In this document: piece after piece, positions 49,086 through 58,664 of the stretch
Position numbering within the stretch: the first letter of the stretch is position 1
Layout of the letters: the number at the start of each line of letters is the position of its first letter
Origin: Streptococcus cristatus
Lineage (GTDB): Bacteria > Bacillota > Bacilli > Lactobacillales > Streptococcaceae
NCBI RefSeq assembly: GCF_008369405.1
Contig: NZ_VSJJ01000005.1
Location: forward strand, 93,844-157,843
Direction: 5' to 3'
Length of the DNA: 64,000 nucleotides
The notes under the pieces: generated by a model
Databases searched by the model: none
What the model saw: the letters and a program-made list of their open reading frames with translations, nothing else
Told to the model about the DNA's origin: nothing
Program-made: the position numbers and the translations under genes

Positions 49086-50336
49086 TCAGACCAACATATT
49101 ATAAAGAGTTTCATTTCCGTTCAGATTGATGAAGGATGGGTCAAACTGCTCAATCCGATTGATCAGACCCGCATAATCATGCTTATTGGCCAGAGCAATC
49201 CCAATCAGGACTGGTCCGGTTCCTTTGCTGGCCCGCTTGATGTATTCAAATCGAGTGATGTCATCATTTGGCCCTAAAATATCATTTACAAATTCACGTA
49301 AGGCACCAGGCCGCTGCGGGAAATTTACTACAAAATAATGCTTGATGCCATCATAGATGAGGGCACGTTCTTCCATTTCAGGCATACGGTTAATGTCATT
49401 ATTTCCTCCCGAAATGATACAGCAGACAGTTTTTCCTTTGATATATTCCCGCAACACTTCTAAGGCTGCTACGCTAGCTGCTCCAGCAGGCTCTGCGATG
49501 ATTCCTTGTTTAGAATAAAGATCAATCAAGGTTTCTGAAATCAAGCCTTCATCAACACCGATAAGTGTTTCTACATTCTTTTTCGTTGCTTCATAAGTAG
49601 AAGCCCCTACCTTTTGGACTGCGATACCGTCCGCAAATTTGTCAATTTCATTGAGTTTTACAGGACCGCCTGCTTCAAAAGCTGCTCTCATACTGCGGGC
49701 TCCATTCGCCTCTACCCCAATCACTTCAATTTGTGGCTGGCTTTCCTTGATGTAAGTGGATACTCCTGCGATGAGACCGCCGCCTCCTACTGGTACCAAG
49801 ACCAAGTCTAAATCGATGGACTCCCGAGCTGTATCTTCTAGGATTTCATAAGCAACCGTTCCCTGACCTGCTTGAACATGAGCATCATCAAAAGGATCGA
49901 TGAAAGTCCGATTTTCCATCCGTGTGAATTCCATAGCCGCCCGAGCAGAAGCATCAAAAGTATCTCCTACTAGCTTAATCGTAACAAAATCACCACCAAA
50001 GAAACGAACCTGCCCAATTTTTTGCTGAGGAGTTGTGATAGGCATAAAAATAGTCGCTGGGATTTTCATTTCATTACAAGTGTATGCGACACCTTGAGCG
50101 TGATTGCCCGCAGAAGCACAGACAACCCCACGTTCTCGCTCTTCCTTGCTCAACTGAGAAATGGCATAATAGGCACCACGGATTTTGAAAGAACGGACAC
50201 GTTGGGCATTTTCCTTTTTGAGATAAATCTTTGCCCCGTACTTTTCTGACAAGTAATGGTCGTAATCGAGTGGCGTATTGGCAACAACATCTTTTAAAAC
50301 CTTATGAGCACGGACGATATCTTTTGCTGTTAACAT
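49086..50336 (-). CDS. ilvA: Threonine dehydratase (biosynthetic)
   Basis: PLP enzyme converting threonine to 2-oxobutanoate, first step of isoleucine synthesis. The long frame extends 20 codons upstream, but ATG at 50336 (MLTAKDIVRAHKVL) with AAAGGA is preferred. The PLP Lys 51 lies in SFKIRGAY, glycine loop ASAGNHAQGVAY follows, and a C-terminal ACT-like domain (about 335-416) should give isoleucine feedback. It lies 66 bases downstream of ilvC with a hairpin between. Confidence 0.95.
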   Translation of the reverse strand: MLTAKDIVRAHKVLKDVVANTPLDYDHYLSEKYGAKIYLKKENAQRVRSFKIRGAYYAISQLSKEERERGVVCASAGNHAQGVAYTCNEMKIPATIFMPITTPQQKIGQVRFFGGDFVTIKLVGDTFDASARAAMEFTRMENRTFIDPFDDAHVQAGQGTVAYEILEDTARESIDLDLVLVPVGGGGLIAGVSTYIKESQPQIEVIGVEANGARSMRAAFEAGGPVKLNEIDKFADGIAVQKVGASTYEATKKNVETLIGVDEGLISETLIDLYSKQGIIAEPAGAASVAALEVLREYIKGKTVCCIISGGNNDINRMPEMEERALIYDGIKHYFVVNFPQRPGALREFVNDILGPNDDITRFEYIKRASKGTGPVLIGIALANKHDYAGLINRIEQFDPSFINLNGNETLYNMLV

Positions 50337-50363
50337 TCCTTTTCCTTTCCAAATGAGGTAAAC

Positions 50364-50391
50364 AAACTCAGCTGGCATTCCAGCTGAGTTT
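50364..50391 (-). terminator. Hairpin between ilvC and ilvA
   Basis: Perfect stem AAACTCAGCTGG/CCAGCTGAGTTT with a four-base loop and a short T-rich tail. It probably terminates or reduces transcription from ilvC into ilvA. Confidence 0.65.
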
Positions 50392-50402
50392 TCCACACAA
50401 TC

Positions 50403-51458
<1,056 letters not shown>

Positions 51459-51490
51459 TTAGGCGGTTTTAACAAATTTAAGTAGGGTTT

Positions 51491-51642
51491 TATACTCACT
51501 GAAAATCAAAGATCAAACTAGGAAGCTAGCTGTAGGTTGCTCGAAGTACTGCTTTGAGGTTATCAATAGGACTGACGGAGTCAGTAACATATACCTACGG
51601 CAAGGCGAAGCTGACGTGGTTTGAAGAGATTTTCGGAGAGTG
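51491..51642 (-). repeat. BOX element (boxA-boxB-boxC)
   Basis: Read on the minus strand it runs boxA, boxB, boxC, one copy each. The plus strand shows the familiar BOX core CTACGGCAAGGCGAAGCTGA and the boxC end TATACTCACTGAAAATCAAA. The boxA end touches the ilvN stop codon (51643-51645). It has inserted between ilvN and ilvC within the operon. Confidence 0.9.
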
Positions 51643-52119
51643 TTAATCGCGGGTAAAGCCGGTTGCCCCAGTCCGTGCGATATTGCGAATGCCGTAAGGA
51701 CGGATGACTCGTAAGAGCGCTTCGCTCTTTTCTGCATCGCCCGTCATCTGGATAGTGATCGAGCTTGGCGCCACATCGACTACCGTTGCCCGGAAAGGCT
51801 GGATAATGGCCAAGATTTCTGCACGCTTAGCAACCGGTGCTGATACCTTGATCAAAATAACTTCTCGCTCTAGGTGAGGATGATCTGTAATATCCCGCAC
51901 CCGAATCACATCAATCTGGCGATTAAGCTGCTTGATAATCTGCTCCACTTCATTGAGGGAATTTACGTCAATGATAATGGTGATCCGAGAGACATTTTCA
52001 TCCTCGGTCGCACCGACAGAGATACTCTCGATATTAACCTGACGTCTGGAAAGCACACCAGTGAAGCGATTCAGAACACCCGAACGATTTTGGAGTTTAG
52101 CTGTCAACATTCTACGCAT
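51643..52119 (-). CDS. ilvN: Acetolactate synthase small (regulatory) subunit
   Basis: ACT-domain subunit that stimulates IlvB and mediates valine inhibition. 158 aa: MRRMLTAKLQNRSGVLNRFTG with the ACT beta-alpha pattern, a second ACT-like half after residue 80. Its start overlaps ilvB by eight bases. The name ilvH is also used for this gene. Confidence 0.95.
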   Translation of the reverse strand: MRRMLTAKLQNRSGVLNRFTGVLSRRQVNIESISVGATEDENVSRITIIIDVNSLNEVEQIIKQLNRQIDVIRVRDITDHPHLEREVILIKVSAPVAKRAEILAIIQPFRATVVDVAPSSITIQMTGDAEKSEALLRVIRPYGIRNIARTGATGFTRD

Positions 52120-53812
52120 GGAACTTCACCCCCAACATCTCATGATTGCTCTTGCCAGCTGGCACCATCGGCAGGACGTGCTCCTTGCGAGAAATATCTA
52201 CCTCGATAAACATCGGTATATCTTCCTTTAGGACTTCCAAATCTTGAGCAATTGTCTCGGGATTATCAAATTTATAGGATTTGACACCATAAGCCTGAGC
52301 CATCAGCTGAAAATCTGGCAAACTGTCAAAGACTGACTCGGAGGTACGACCATCATAGAAGGCTTCCTGCCACTGGCGAACCATACCCAACGAATGATTA
52401 TTGAGCATGATGACCTTAATCGGAATCTTGTAGATATTAAGGATGGCCATCTCTTGATTGGTCATCTGGTAGCCACCGTCTCCAACGAAGAGAACTACTT
52501 CCTTATCTGGATTGGCAATCTTAGCCCCAATCGCTGCTGGAACACCAAAGCCCATGGTTCCAAGACCACCAGACGTAACTAACTGACGTTCGTTTCGATA
52601 AGGATAATACTGGGCTGTCCACATTTGGTGCTGGCCGACGTCCGTTACCACAATGGCATCGCCCTTGGTCAACTCCCCCACGCGCTCAATAACAGCCTGA
52701 GGTTGGACAACTCGTTCCTTCTTATCATAGGAGCGCACCCGCTCCTTGTCTCGTGTCACCTTTTCTATCCACTTGCTGGTATTGTTGTGCACTTGCTCTT
52801 CTTCAAGCAACATTTGCAAAGCTTTCTTGGCATCTCCTACAATAGGAATATCCACGCTGATGATCTTGCCAATTTCTGCTGGATCGATATCAATGTGGGC
52901 CACCTTAGCACTTTTAGCAAAGGTCTTAGGATTACCAGTCAGACGGTCATCAAAACGACATCCAATGCTAATCATGAAGTCTGCTTCCGTCATAGCAATA
53001 TTAGCCGCGAAAGAACCATGCATGCCACCCATACCTAAGAACAAAGGATGATCTGTCGCAATCGTTCCCTGACCCAACAATGAGGTCACTACTGGAATCT
53101 GATACCGCTCTGCAAAAGCAACCATCTCCGCTGCTGCTCCTGCATAGCTAATACCACCACCAGAAAGAAGAACAGGTTTTTTTGCCTTAGAAAGCTGTTT
53201 AAGAATCTTCTTAATCTGTAATTCATTAGGCTCAATTGTTGGTTGATAGCTAGGCAGATGCAACTGAGTGTCATAGATAAAGTCCGTATCCAGAGCTGAG
53301 ACATCCTTTGGCAAATCAATAACGACTGGCCCTGGACGACCTGTGGTCGCAATATGAATAGCCTCCGTAATGATTCTTGGTATGTCTGCCGTCTCCCGTA
53401 CCTGATAATTGTACTTAGTGATGGGAGTAGTAATACCGACAATGTCGGCTTCTTGAAAGGCATCCTTACCAATGCCTGGTGTCGCTACCTGCCCAGTAAA
53501 AACCAAAAGGGGAACACTGTCACTCATGGCATCGGCAATACCGGTAATGGCATTGGTTGCCCCCGGACCACTGGTTACAACGGCCACACCAATTTTCCCA
53601 GTAGACTTAGCGTAGCCTTCTGCTTCATGAACACACCCCTGCTCATGGCGACCAAGAATATGGCGGATACCTTTAAAGCTATAAATAGCATCATAGAGGG
53701 GCAAGACTGCACCACCAGGATAGCCAAAAATAGTATCAACACCAAGATTTTTCAAGGTTTCCAAGACCAGCTGCGAGCCGGACTTAGGAGTTTCTAATTG
53801 GATTCTTTCCAT
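52112..53812 (-). CDS. ilvB: Acetolactate synthase large (catalytic) subunit
   Basis: TPP- and FAD-dependent enzyme joining pyruvate to make acetolactate. The catalytic Glu lies in the GRHEQGCVHEAEGYAKSTG segment near 60, and the TPP/Mg motif is GDGGYQMTNQEMAILNIYKI near 445. 566 aa. First gene of ilvB-ilvN-ilvC behind a promoter with a CodY-like box. Confidence 0.97.
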   Translation of the reverse strand: MERIQLETPKSGSQLVLETLKNLGVDTIFGYPGGAVLPLYDAIYSFKGIRHILGRHEQGCVHEAEGYAKSTGKIGVAVVTSGPGATNAITGIADAMSDSVPLLVFTGQVATPGIGKDAFQEADIVGITTPITKYNYQVRETADIPRIITEAIHIATTGRPGPVVIDLPKDVSALDTDFIYDTQLHLPSYQPTIEPNELQIKKILKQLSKAKKPVLLSGGGISYAGAAAEMVAFAERYQIPVVTSLLGQGTIATDHPLFLGMGGMHGSFAANIAMTEADFMISIGCRFDDRLTGNPKTFAKSAKVAHIDIDPAEIGKIISVDIPIVGDAKKALQMLLEEEQVHNNTSKWIEKVTRDKERVRSYDKKERVVQPQAVIERVGELTKGDAIVVTDVGQHQMWTAQYYPYRNERQLVTSGGLGTMGFGVPAAIGAKIANPDKEVVLFVGDGGYQMTNQEMAILNIYKIPIKVIMLNNHSLGMVRQWQEAFYDGRTSESVFDSLPDFQLMAQAYGVKSYKFDNPETIAQDLEVLKEDIPMFIEVDISRKEHVLPMVPAGKSNHEMLGVKFHA

Positions 53813-53834
53813 ATTTCCCCTTTCATTTATTTAC

Positions 53835-53849
53835 AATTTTCTAAAAATT
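53835..53849. promoter_or_regulatory. CodY-like box upstream of ilvB
   Basis: Reads AATTTTTAGAAAATT on the minus strand, one mismatch from AATTTTCWGAAAATT. It lies between the -10 box and the ilvB start, where CodY binding would block transcription when branched-chain amino acids are plentiful. Confidence 0.75.
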
Positions 53850-53865
53850 CAAAAAGCTTTCTACT

Positions 53866-53893
53866 ATGATAACATTTTTGAAAAAAATTGCAA
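53866..53893 (-). promoter_or_regulatory. ilvBNC promoter
   Basis: TTGCAA (53888-53893), 16 bases, TATCAT (53866-53871). Confidence 0.65.
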
Positions 53894-53934
53894 GTATCGC
53901 GGATGTTTTTTTCATTCTGATTGAAAAAGATAAG

Positions 53935-53966
53935 AAAATCCCGCTAAATCCGAATGTAGCGAGATA
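53935..53966 (-). terminator. Terminator of the ABC/two-component operon
   Basis: On the minus strand TCTCGCTA...TTAGCGGGA followed by TTTTC; stem with one G-U pair. Confidence 0.65.
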
Positions 53967-53972
53967 ATTATT

Positions 53973-54572
53973 TTATATCCATCCTTGTTCTTGAGCAATC
54001 CGGACAGCTTCTGTGCGATTGTCTGCTGCTAGCTTGGTCAGGATGGTCGACATATAGTTACGAATAGTTCCATTTGATAAATAGAGTTTTTCAGCAATTT
54101 CTTTATTAGAAAGCCCAGTTGCTGCTGCTTCTAAGACTAGAAGCTCCTGATGAGAGAGGGGATTTTTATGAGTCATCAGCACTTCCATGAGTTCAGGTGA
54201 GTATTCTTTTTGTCCAGCCAAGACAGTGTGGATGGTTTTCATCAGATCCGCAATGCTACGTTCCTTGAGTACATAGGCATCAACATCCGCCTTAACCGCT
54301 CGCTCAAAATAGCCTGGCCGCTTAAAAGTCGTCACAATGATGACCTTGACAGCTGGCTGATGCTCCTTCACCCATTCTAGGACGTCCAGTCCCGTCTGAT
54401 AGGGCATTTCTACATCCAAGATAGCCACATCGACTGGATTGGTCTTGAGCAGCTCAACAGCTTCACGACCATCTGCCACTTGAGAAACACTAGTAACATC
54501 CGGCTGCAATTGCAAGAGCTGGCAAAGGGCATCCCGTAGCATACTCTGGTCTTCTGCTAATAATACCTTCAT
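53973..54572 (-). CDS. Response regulator, NarL/LuxR family
   Basis: Receiver domain (about 1-120) with phospho-acceptor Asp 53 in [10 protein letters not shown] and the acidic pocket EDQ at 7-9, then a GerE/LuxR-type helix-turn-helix (about 138-195, [20 protein letters not shown]). 199 aa. Partner of the kinase just upstream, with a four-base ATGA overlap. The pair and its ABC transporter resemble pneumococcal TCS11; that link is inference. Confidence 0.92.
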   Translation of the reverse strand: MKVLLAEDQSMLRDALCQLLQLQPDVTSVSQVADGREAVELLKTNPVDVAILDVEMPYQTGLDVLEWVKEHQPAVKVIIVTTFKRPGYFERAVKADVDAYVLKERSIADLMKTIHTVLAGQKEYSPELMEVLMTHKNPLSHQELLVLEAAATGLSNKEIAEKLYLSNGTIRNYMSTILTKLAADNRTEAVRIAQEQGWI

Positions 54573-55693
54573 CTTTCATCTCCTTTAACCCTATACGGCA
54601 AGCGCACGCGAATAATGGTTGGCTTGTGATTGCTGATGACCTCCACTCTACCATCAAGCCCCTCCAAGCGCTCACGTACCGAATGCAAGTCTTGGCCCGT
54701 CACTCGCTTAAAGCCTCGACCATCATCTTCAACTTCCAAGATCAAATCTCGGTTCTGACTATACAAATCAATTCTGGACTTCTTGGCCTCCGCATGCTTG
54801 ATAATATTGGTTGCCAACTCCAACAAAATCATACTAATAGTAAACTGCATTTCCGTAGGGATGCTGGCGACATTGAGCTGATTATGAAGCTCCAAGTCAA
54901 TATTGCTCATTTCCAGCATGGTTCGGATTGTTGCTAATTCTTCATCCAGCGTCCGCGTCTTGAGATTGTCTACAATCCGTCGAACATCAGCCATGGCCTG
55001 CTTACTGATTCGTCGCACTTCCTCCATCTCTTTCTCCGCCTGCTCGTAGGCCTCCATTTGTAGGAATTGCTGGGCCAACTCTGTCTTGACACTGAGCATG
55101 GCAAAGGTATGGCCCAAACTATCATGTAAATCCCGTCCGATTCGATTGCGCTCATTTTCCGCCAAGAAAAGATTGAGCTGGGCATTTTGCTTACTTTTTT
55201 CTTCCTTGAGCTGTTCAGCAACTTGGATACGATGCAGACCTAGCGTCAAGAAATCCGCAAAGAGAAAGGTCGTTGAGAAAAAGACCAGATAGCCAGTGCT
55301 CAATTGATGTTGCAGATACACCCCGACCAGAAGAGCTGGTTGGACAGCTAGGAAACTCCAAAAGCGCCAAGATTTAAGGGAAATATCATTGTAATGATAA
55401 ACAAGAAGATTGGACAAATAAAAAATATACCAAACGAAGCCCACATTCAGCCAAATGGGAGTGTAAAAAATGTAAGCAAGCATGACCCACCAGGATAGAG
55501 CCTGGTAGAAAGGCTTTGTCTCCATGAGGATGGTGTAATAGGCCACTATTAACAATGCTGTCCAAAGCAAAGTCAAAAGCGGGTACTCACCACTGATGAC
55601 ACCCGCTATCGGAAAGATGATAAAGACCAGAGAAATATGAAACATATGATGTATGTTTTGGAACTTTTCCCACATATAATTATTTAACCTCAA
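54569..55693 (-). CDS. Sensor histidine kinase, DesK-like (HisKA_3)
   Basis: 374 aa. Four to five membrane segments fill residues 15-150 with little extracellular loop, so it probably senses membrane state or a membrane-bound ligand. The phosphorylated His 190 is in [17 protein letters not shown], and the ATPase domain has DDGRGF near the end. It overlaps the permease gene by 14 bases and the regulator by four. Confidence 0.92.
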   Translation of the reverse strand: MRLNNYMWEKFQNIHHMFHISLVFIIFPIAGVISGEYPLLTLLWTALLIVAYYTILMETKPFYQALSWWVMLAYIFYTPIWLNVGFVWYIFYLSNLLVYHYNDISLKSWRFWSFLAVQPALLVGVYLQHQLSTGYLVFFSTTFLFADFLTLGLHRIQVAEQLKEEKSKQNAQLNLFLAENERNRIGRDLHDSLGHTFAMLSVKTELAQQFLQMEAYEQAEKEMEEVRRISKQAMADVRRIVDNLKTRTLDEELATIRTMLEMSNIDLELHNQLNVASIPTEMQFTISMILLELATNIIKHAEAKKSRIDLYSQNRDLILEVEDDGRGFKRVTGQDLHSVRERLEGLDGRVEVISNHKPTIIRVRLPYRVKGDER

Positions 55694-56414
55694 TCCGTTT
55701 TTTGAGCTGAAGGACTAAAATACTAAAGAAAATGGTGTAGACTAGGACGATTAGCATGGCAGAGACATTCCAGTTATGGTGTTCCAAATAGGAAGAGACC
55801 ACCTGCATGAGCTGATAGCTTGGCGTTAGCTTGCCGATGGGTTGTAGCCAGTCTGGAAACATAGTCAGTGGAAACCAAAGCCCACCCAAGACTGCTAAAG
55901 CCATATAAACGATATTGCCCACAACAGACATGAGTTGGGCACTGGGCAGGAGACTAACCAAGACGCCCATGGCGATAAAGACCAGACTACCAATCAAAAG
56001 AATCAGTGCAATCATTAGCCAGTCCATCATGGGCACATTGACTCCACGAACGAAATGTCCGACAGAGAAGACCACGATGATGGAAAGCAGAAAGGTCAGT
56101 AAAGTACTAAAAAGCTTTGATATATAATATTCTACCATAGAAACTGGCGAATGCTGAATCAATTTTTGCCAGTTATTGGTCTTGTCCGACTGCAAGGTGC
56201 TGGGAATACTGAAAAAGGCACTAGACATGATGCTAAAAAGTGTCATAGAAAAGAGATAGGTTTGGAGCACAAGCGCCGGTACATCAGAACTTGACATCAT
56301 TCCTGAAAAGATCAGATAGAAAACGCTGGGTAGCCCGATAGAGAGCAGGTAGTAAGCTGCCTGCCGCTTCATCAAAATCAGCTCCATTTTCATTAAACTT
56401 GCCATATTTTTCAT
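55680..56414 (-). CDS. ABC-2 type transporter permease
   Basis: 244 aa with six hydrophobic segments and no signal peptide, an ABC-2 permease that would export or flip a substrate such as a peptide antibiotic or lipid. Overlaps the kinase gene by 14 bases and follows its ATPase by 12. Substrate unknown. Confidence 0.88.
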   Translation of the reverse strand: MKNMASLMKMELILMKRQAAYYLLSIGLPSVFYLIFSGMMSSSDVPALVLQTYLFSMTLFSIMSSAFFSIPSTLQSDKTNNWQKLIQHSPVSMVEYYISKLFSTLLTFLLSIIVVFSVGHFVRGVNVPMMDWLMIALILLIGSLVFIAMGVLVSLLPSAQLMSVVGNIVYMALAVLGGLWFPLTMFPDWLQPIGKLTPSYQLMQVVSSYLEHHNWNVSAMLIVLVYTIFFSILVLQLKKRIEVK

Positions 56415-56426
56415 GATGCTGCTCCT

Positions 56427-57302
56427 TTACTCTTGTGTTGTCTCAAAAATACTATCCAGCAGGGTGCGATTGCGGACTTCGATTTCTTCAATCGTACAGC
56501 CATGCTCCTGCAGAATTTGCCAGACTTGACTGGCATCCTTGGTCGCAAAAGATAGAGCCTTTTGCTTGATTTCAATCTCTGTCACACCAGCTATCTTTTC
56601 CACGATTTCTTTATAGGAAAGGGGCAGAGTGAAGTGTTTTTCCTGCTCTTCCTTGCGCATGGCATAAGGTGTGGTGTCGCGGATTAGCTCACCCTTGTGG
56701 AGCACCAAAATCCTGTCAGCCGTATGCTCTACTTCTTCAATGTAGTGGGAAGAATAGACAATAGTCACACCTTGCTTCTTGAGCTGATTCACAATTTCCC
56801 AGAAATGCTGGCGGGTCGAGGTATCCATGGCCGAAGTCGGTTCATCCAAGAAGAGGATCTTTGGACGGCCAATCAAGGCTAAAATAAAGGAGAAGAGGCG
56901 TTTTTGACCACCAGAGAGCTTGGAAGCTAGCTGGTTCTTTTGCTTGTCAGAAAAGCCCAACAAGGAATCGATTTCCTCTTCAGTCAGGCTATTAGGATAG
57001 ATGGCTCGAAAGAAAGCAAGGAGTTCCTTGACTTTCAAATCCCCCACCACTGTATTTTCCTGAGGCAAAATGGCAACCATCTCTTTCAGGCGATTGTCCG
57101 TTGGCTTTAGCCCCTGAATCAGGGCTTGGCCAGAAGTTAGGAATTTATCGCCTAGGAGACAATCCATCAGAGTTGTTTTGCCAGCTCCGTTAGGGCCAAT
57201 CAGAGCCACACAATCCCCTTCTTCAATGTCAAAGGAAATGTGACGCAAGATTTCCTTTCCCAGAATGCTTTTAGATAGCTTTTTCACTTCAATCAATTTC
57301 AT
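56427..57302 (-). CDS. ABC transporter ATPase (antibiotic-export type)
   Basis: 291 aa from ATG at 57302, which has AGGAGG eight bases upstream; a longer frame exists. Walker A GPNGAGKT at 36-43, signature LSGGQKRLFSFILAL, Walker B KILFLDEPTSAMD, and a C-terminal extension of about 90 residues as in CcmA-type exporters. Partner of the permease downstream. Confidence 0.92.
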   Translation of the reverse strand: MKLIEVKKLSKSILGKEILRHISFDIEEGDCVALIGPNGAGKTTLMDCLLGDKFLTSGQALIQGLKPTDNRLKEMVAILPQENTVVGDLKVKELLAFFRAIYPNSLTEEEIDSLLGFSDKQKNQLASKLSGGQKRLFSFILALIGRPKILFLDEPTSAMDTSTRQHFWEIVNQLKKQGVTIVYSSHYIEEVEHTADRILVLHKGELIRDTTPYAMRKEEQEKHFTLPLSYKEIVEKIAGVTEIEIKQKALSFATKDASQVWQILQEHGCTIEEIEVRNRTLLDSIFETTQE

Positions 57303-57483
57303 GATCTTCCTCCTTAATAAAATCATAGATGAGCGGCCAGATGACAAAGACAACTAGAATCACTCCCCATACTCCTATATAAAATTGCCGGGGTAGAAAT
57401 TCCAACAGAAAACCCGGTATCATCTGAAAACACCATACACCCATTGCAACTCCAATGAATAAGAGGGGCAAGTGCTTTTTCAT
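57289..57483 (-). CDS. Small membrane protein, 64 aa
   Basis: MKKHLPLLFIGVAMGVWCFQMI starts a protein with two membrane segments (about 5-22 and 36-54) and an acidic tail EEDHEID. AAAGGGGAAAG precedes the ATG. It overlaps the ATPase gene by 14 bases and so belongs to the ABC/two-component operon. Role unknown. Confidence 0.8.
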   Translation of the reverse strand: MKKHLPLLFIGVAMGVWCFQMIPGFLLEFLPRQFYIGVWGVILVVFVIWPLIYDFIKEEDHEID

Positions 57484-57485
57484 TT

Positions 57486-57662
57486 CTACTTTCCCCTTTT
57501 GCTTAACTTAGCCACTTCCTTTAGGACATAGCTAGCCATTCCCAAGCTAGCAAAAATCTCCCAAGGAAAGCGGTAAAGACCTACTCCGCTCATTCTCGCC
57601 AACTGATAAAACATCATCCCAACAAGACTCAAGACTGCTACCTTTATCAACCATATTTTCAT
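57486..57662 (-). CDS. Small membrane protein, 58 aa, first gene of the ABC/two-component operon
   Basis: ATG at 57662 has TTAGGAG eight bases before it. The product opens MKIWLIKVAVLSLVGMMFYQ, contains a hydrophobic helix (about 4-22), a weaker one near 33-47 and a basic tail ending KRGK. The gene ends two bases before the next ATG, so the two small proteins are translated together. Not recognised. Confidence 0.7.
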   Translation of the reverse strand: MKIWLIKVAVLSLVGMMFYQLARMSGVGLYRFPWEIFASLGMASYVLKEVAKLSKRGK

Positions 57663-57774
57663 GTAACTACTCCTAATTTCTTCATTTCTTACTTGTATTA
57701 TAAAACTTCCTGTATCTTCCGACTAGATGATTTTGTCACTAGACCATATGACAAATGTCATAGTTTCTAGACAG

Positions 57775-57802
57775 CAAAAAAAGACGAGATGACTCGCCTT
57801 TT
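57775..57802 (-). terminator. Terminator of the YehR-like lipoprotein gene
   Basis: On the minus strand AAAGGCGAG-TCAT-CTCGTCTTTTTTT, just after the stop codon. Confidence 0.8.
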
Positions 57803-57810
57803 AAATATTC

Positions 57811-58401
57811 TTATTCTTCTTTCAAGCCGCCCAATTTCATCCCTAGGATAAACATTGAAGGAGAGGTATCTTTTATATCATTAAGTCCCAAGTCTTTAAA
57901 GAAAGATAGACTCGCTGCTTTCGCTACATCCATTTTTTCAAAATCCAGATCGACTATGGCCTGTAGTTTCTTATCAGCTGTTACGGAGTATTCAATCGTC
58001 ACTCCTTCCATATTCCTAGCTTCCACATAGTTTGGTTCTGATTCCATGCCTTCTCGGATGATAGCTGTCATTTCCTCTGGGCTCATAGTAGCTGCAGCTC
58101 CACTGGCTTCTTCTGGCAAGTCGCTCAGTAGCTCCATTCGTAGTTTCAAGAGCTTGTCTCCCTGATAGGTCACCGTATCGCGATGATGGATACCTTTAAG
58201 GTCTCCGACCAAGGTTTTAGAGACAATAGCTGTACTTTCAGAAGAAGCACTCGTAGAGGAGTCACTTGGGCTTGAGCTAGAACTTGTTTTAGCAACTTTT
58301 GATTCAGCCGGAACCTTTGGACGATGCTTGCCAAATTTCGGAACTACACATCCTGTCAATAATACAGAAGCAGAAATAACTAGAATAAATAACTTTTTCA
58401 T
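57811..58401 (-). CDS. DUF1307 (YehR-like) lipoprotein
   Basis: 196 aa from ATG at 58401, preceded by AAAAGGTG. Lipobox L-T-G-C with lipidated Cys at 18, Ser-rich linker to about 55, then the DUF1307 domain (GDLKGIHHRDTVTYQGDKLL to the end). Function unknown in the family. It stands alone between a terminator and repeat copy D. Confidence 0.85.
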   Translation of the reverse strand: MKKLFILVISASVLLTGCVVPKFGKHRPKVPAESKVAKTSSSSSPSDSSTSASSESTAIVSKTLVGDLKGIHHRDTVTYQGDKLLKLRMELLSDLPEEASGAAATMSPEEMTAIIREGMESEPNYVEARNMEGVTIEYSVTADKKLQAIVDLDFEKMDVAKAASLSFFKDLGLNDIKDTSPSMFILGMKLGGLKEE

Positions 58402-58480
58402 AGTACACCTTTTCTTTTTATTTTTTCCAGTATACCATAATGCCACTATCTTGTCTAAATCTTGCATATAAAAAAATCAA

Positions 58481-58656
58481 AGAGGCTGGGGCAAAAGTCC
58501 TAGCCTCTCAATTGTCTTTGGATTGTCGAGCAAAGACGCAGTGGTTGAGTGGGCTCTACTACGCTGATTTCATCAACTTTTACAGCCCTACTCAACTGTG
58601 CGGAGGTGGGACGACGAAATCGAATTCTAACTAATTACCGATTTCTGTCCCACTCC
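58481..58656 (-). repeat. Structured intergenic repeat, copy D
   Basis: Reverse copy of the unit of about 178 bp between the lipoprotein gene and fakA. Its GTCCCAC arm ends nine bases from the fakA stop codon. One inserted A lies in the central segment (GCAAAGACGC). Confidence 0.82.
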
Positions 58657-58664
58657 CAAATAAA

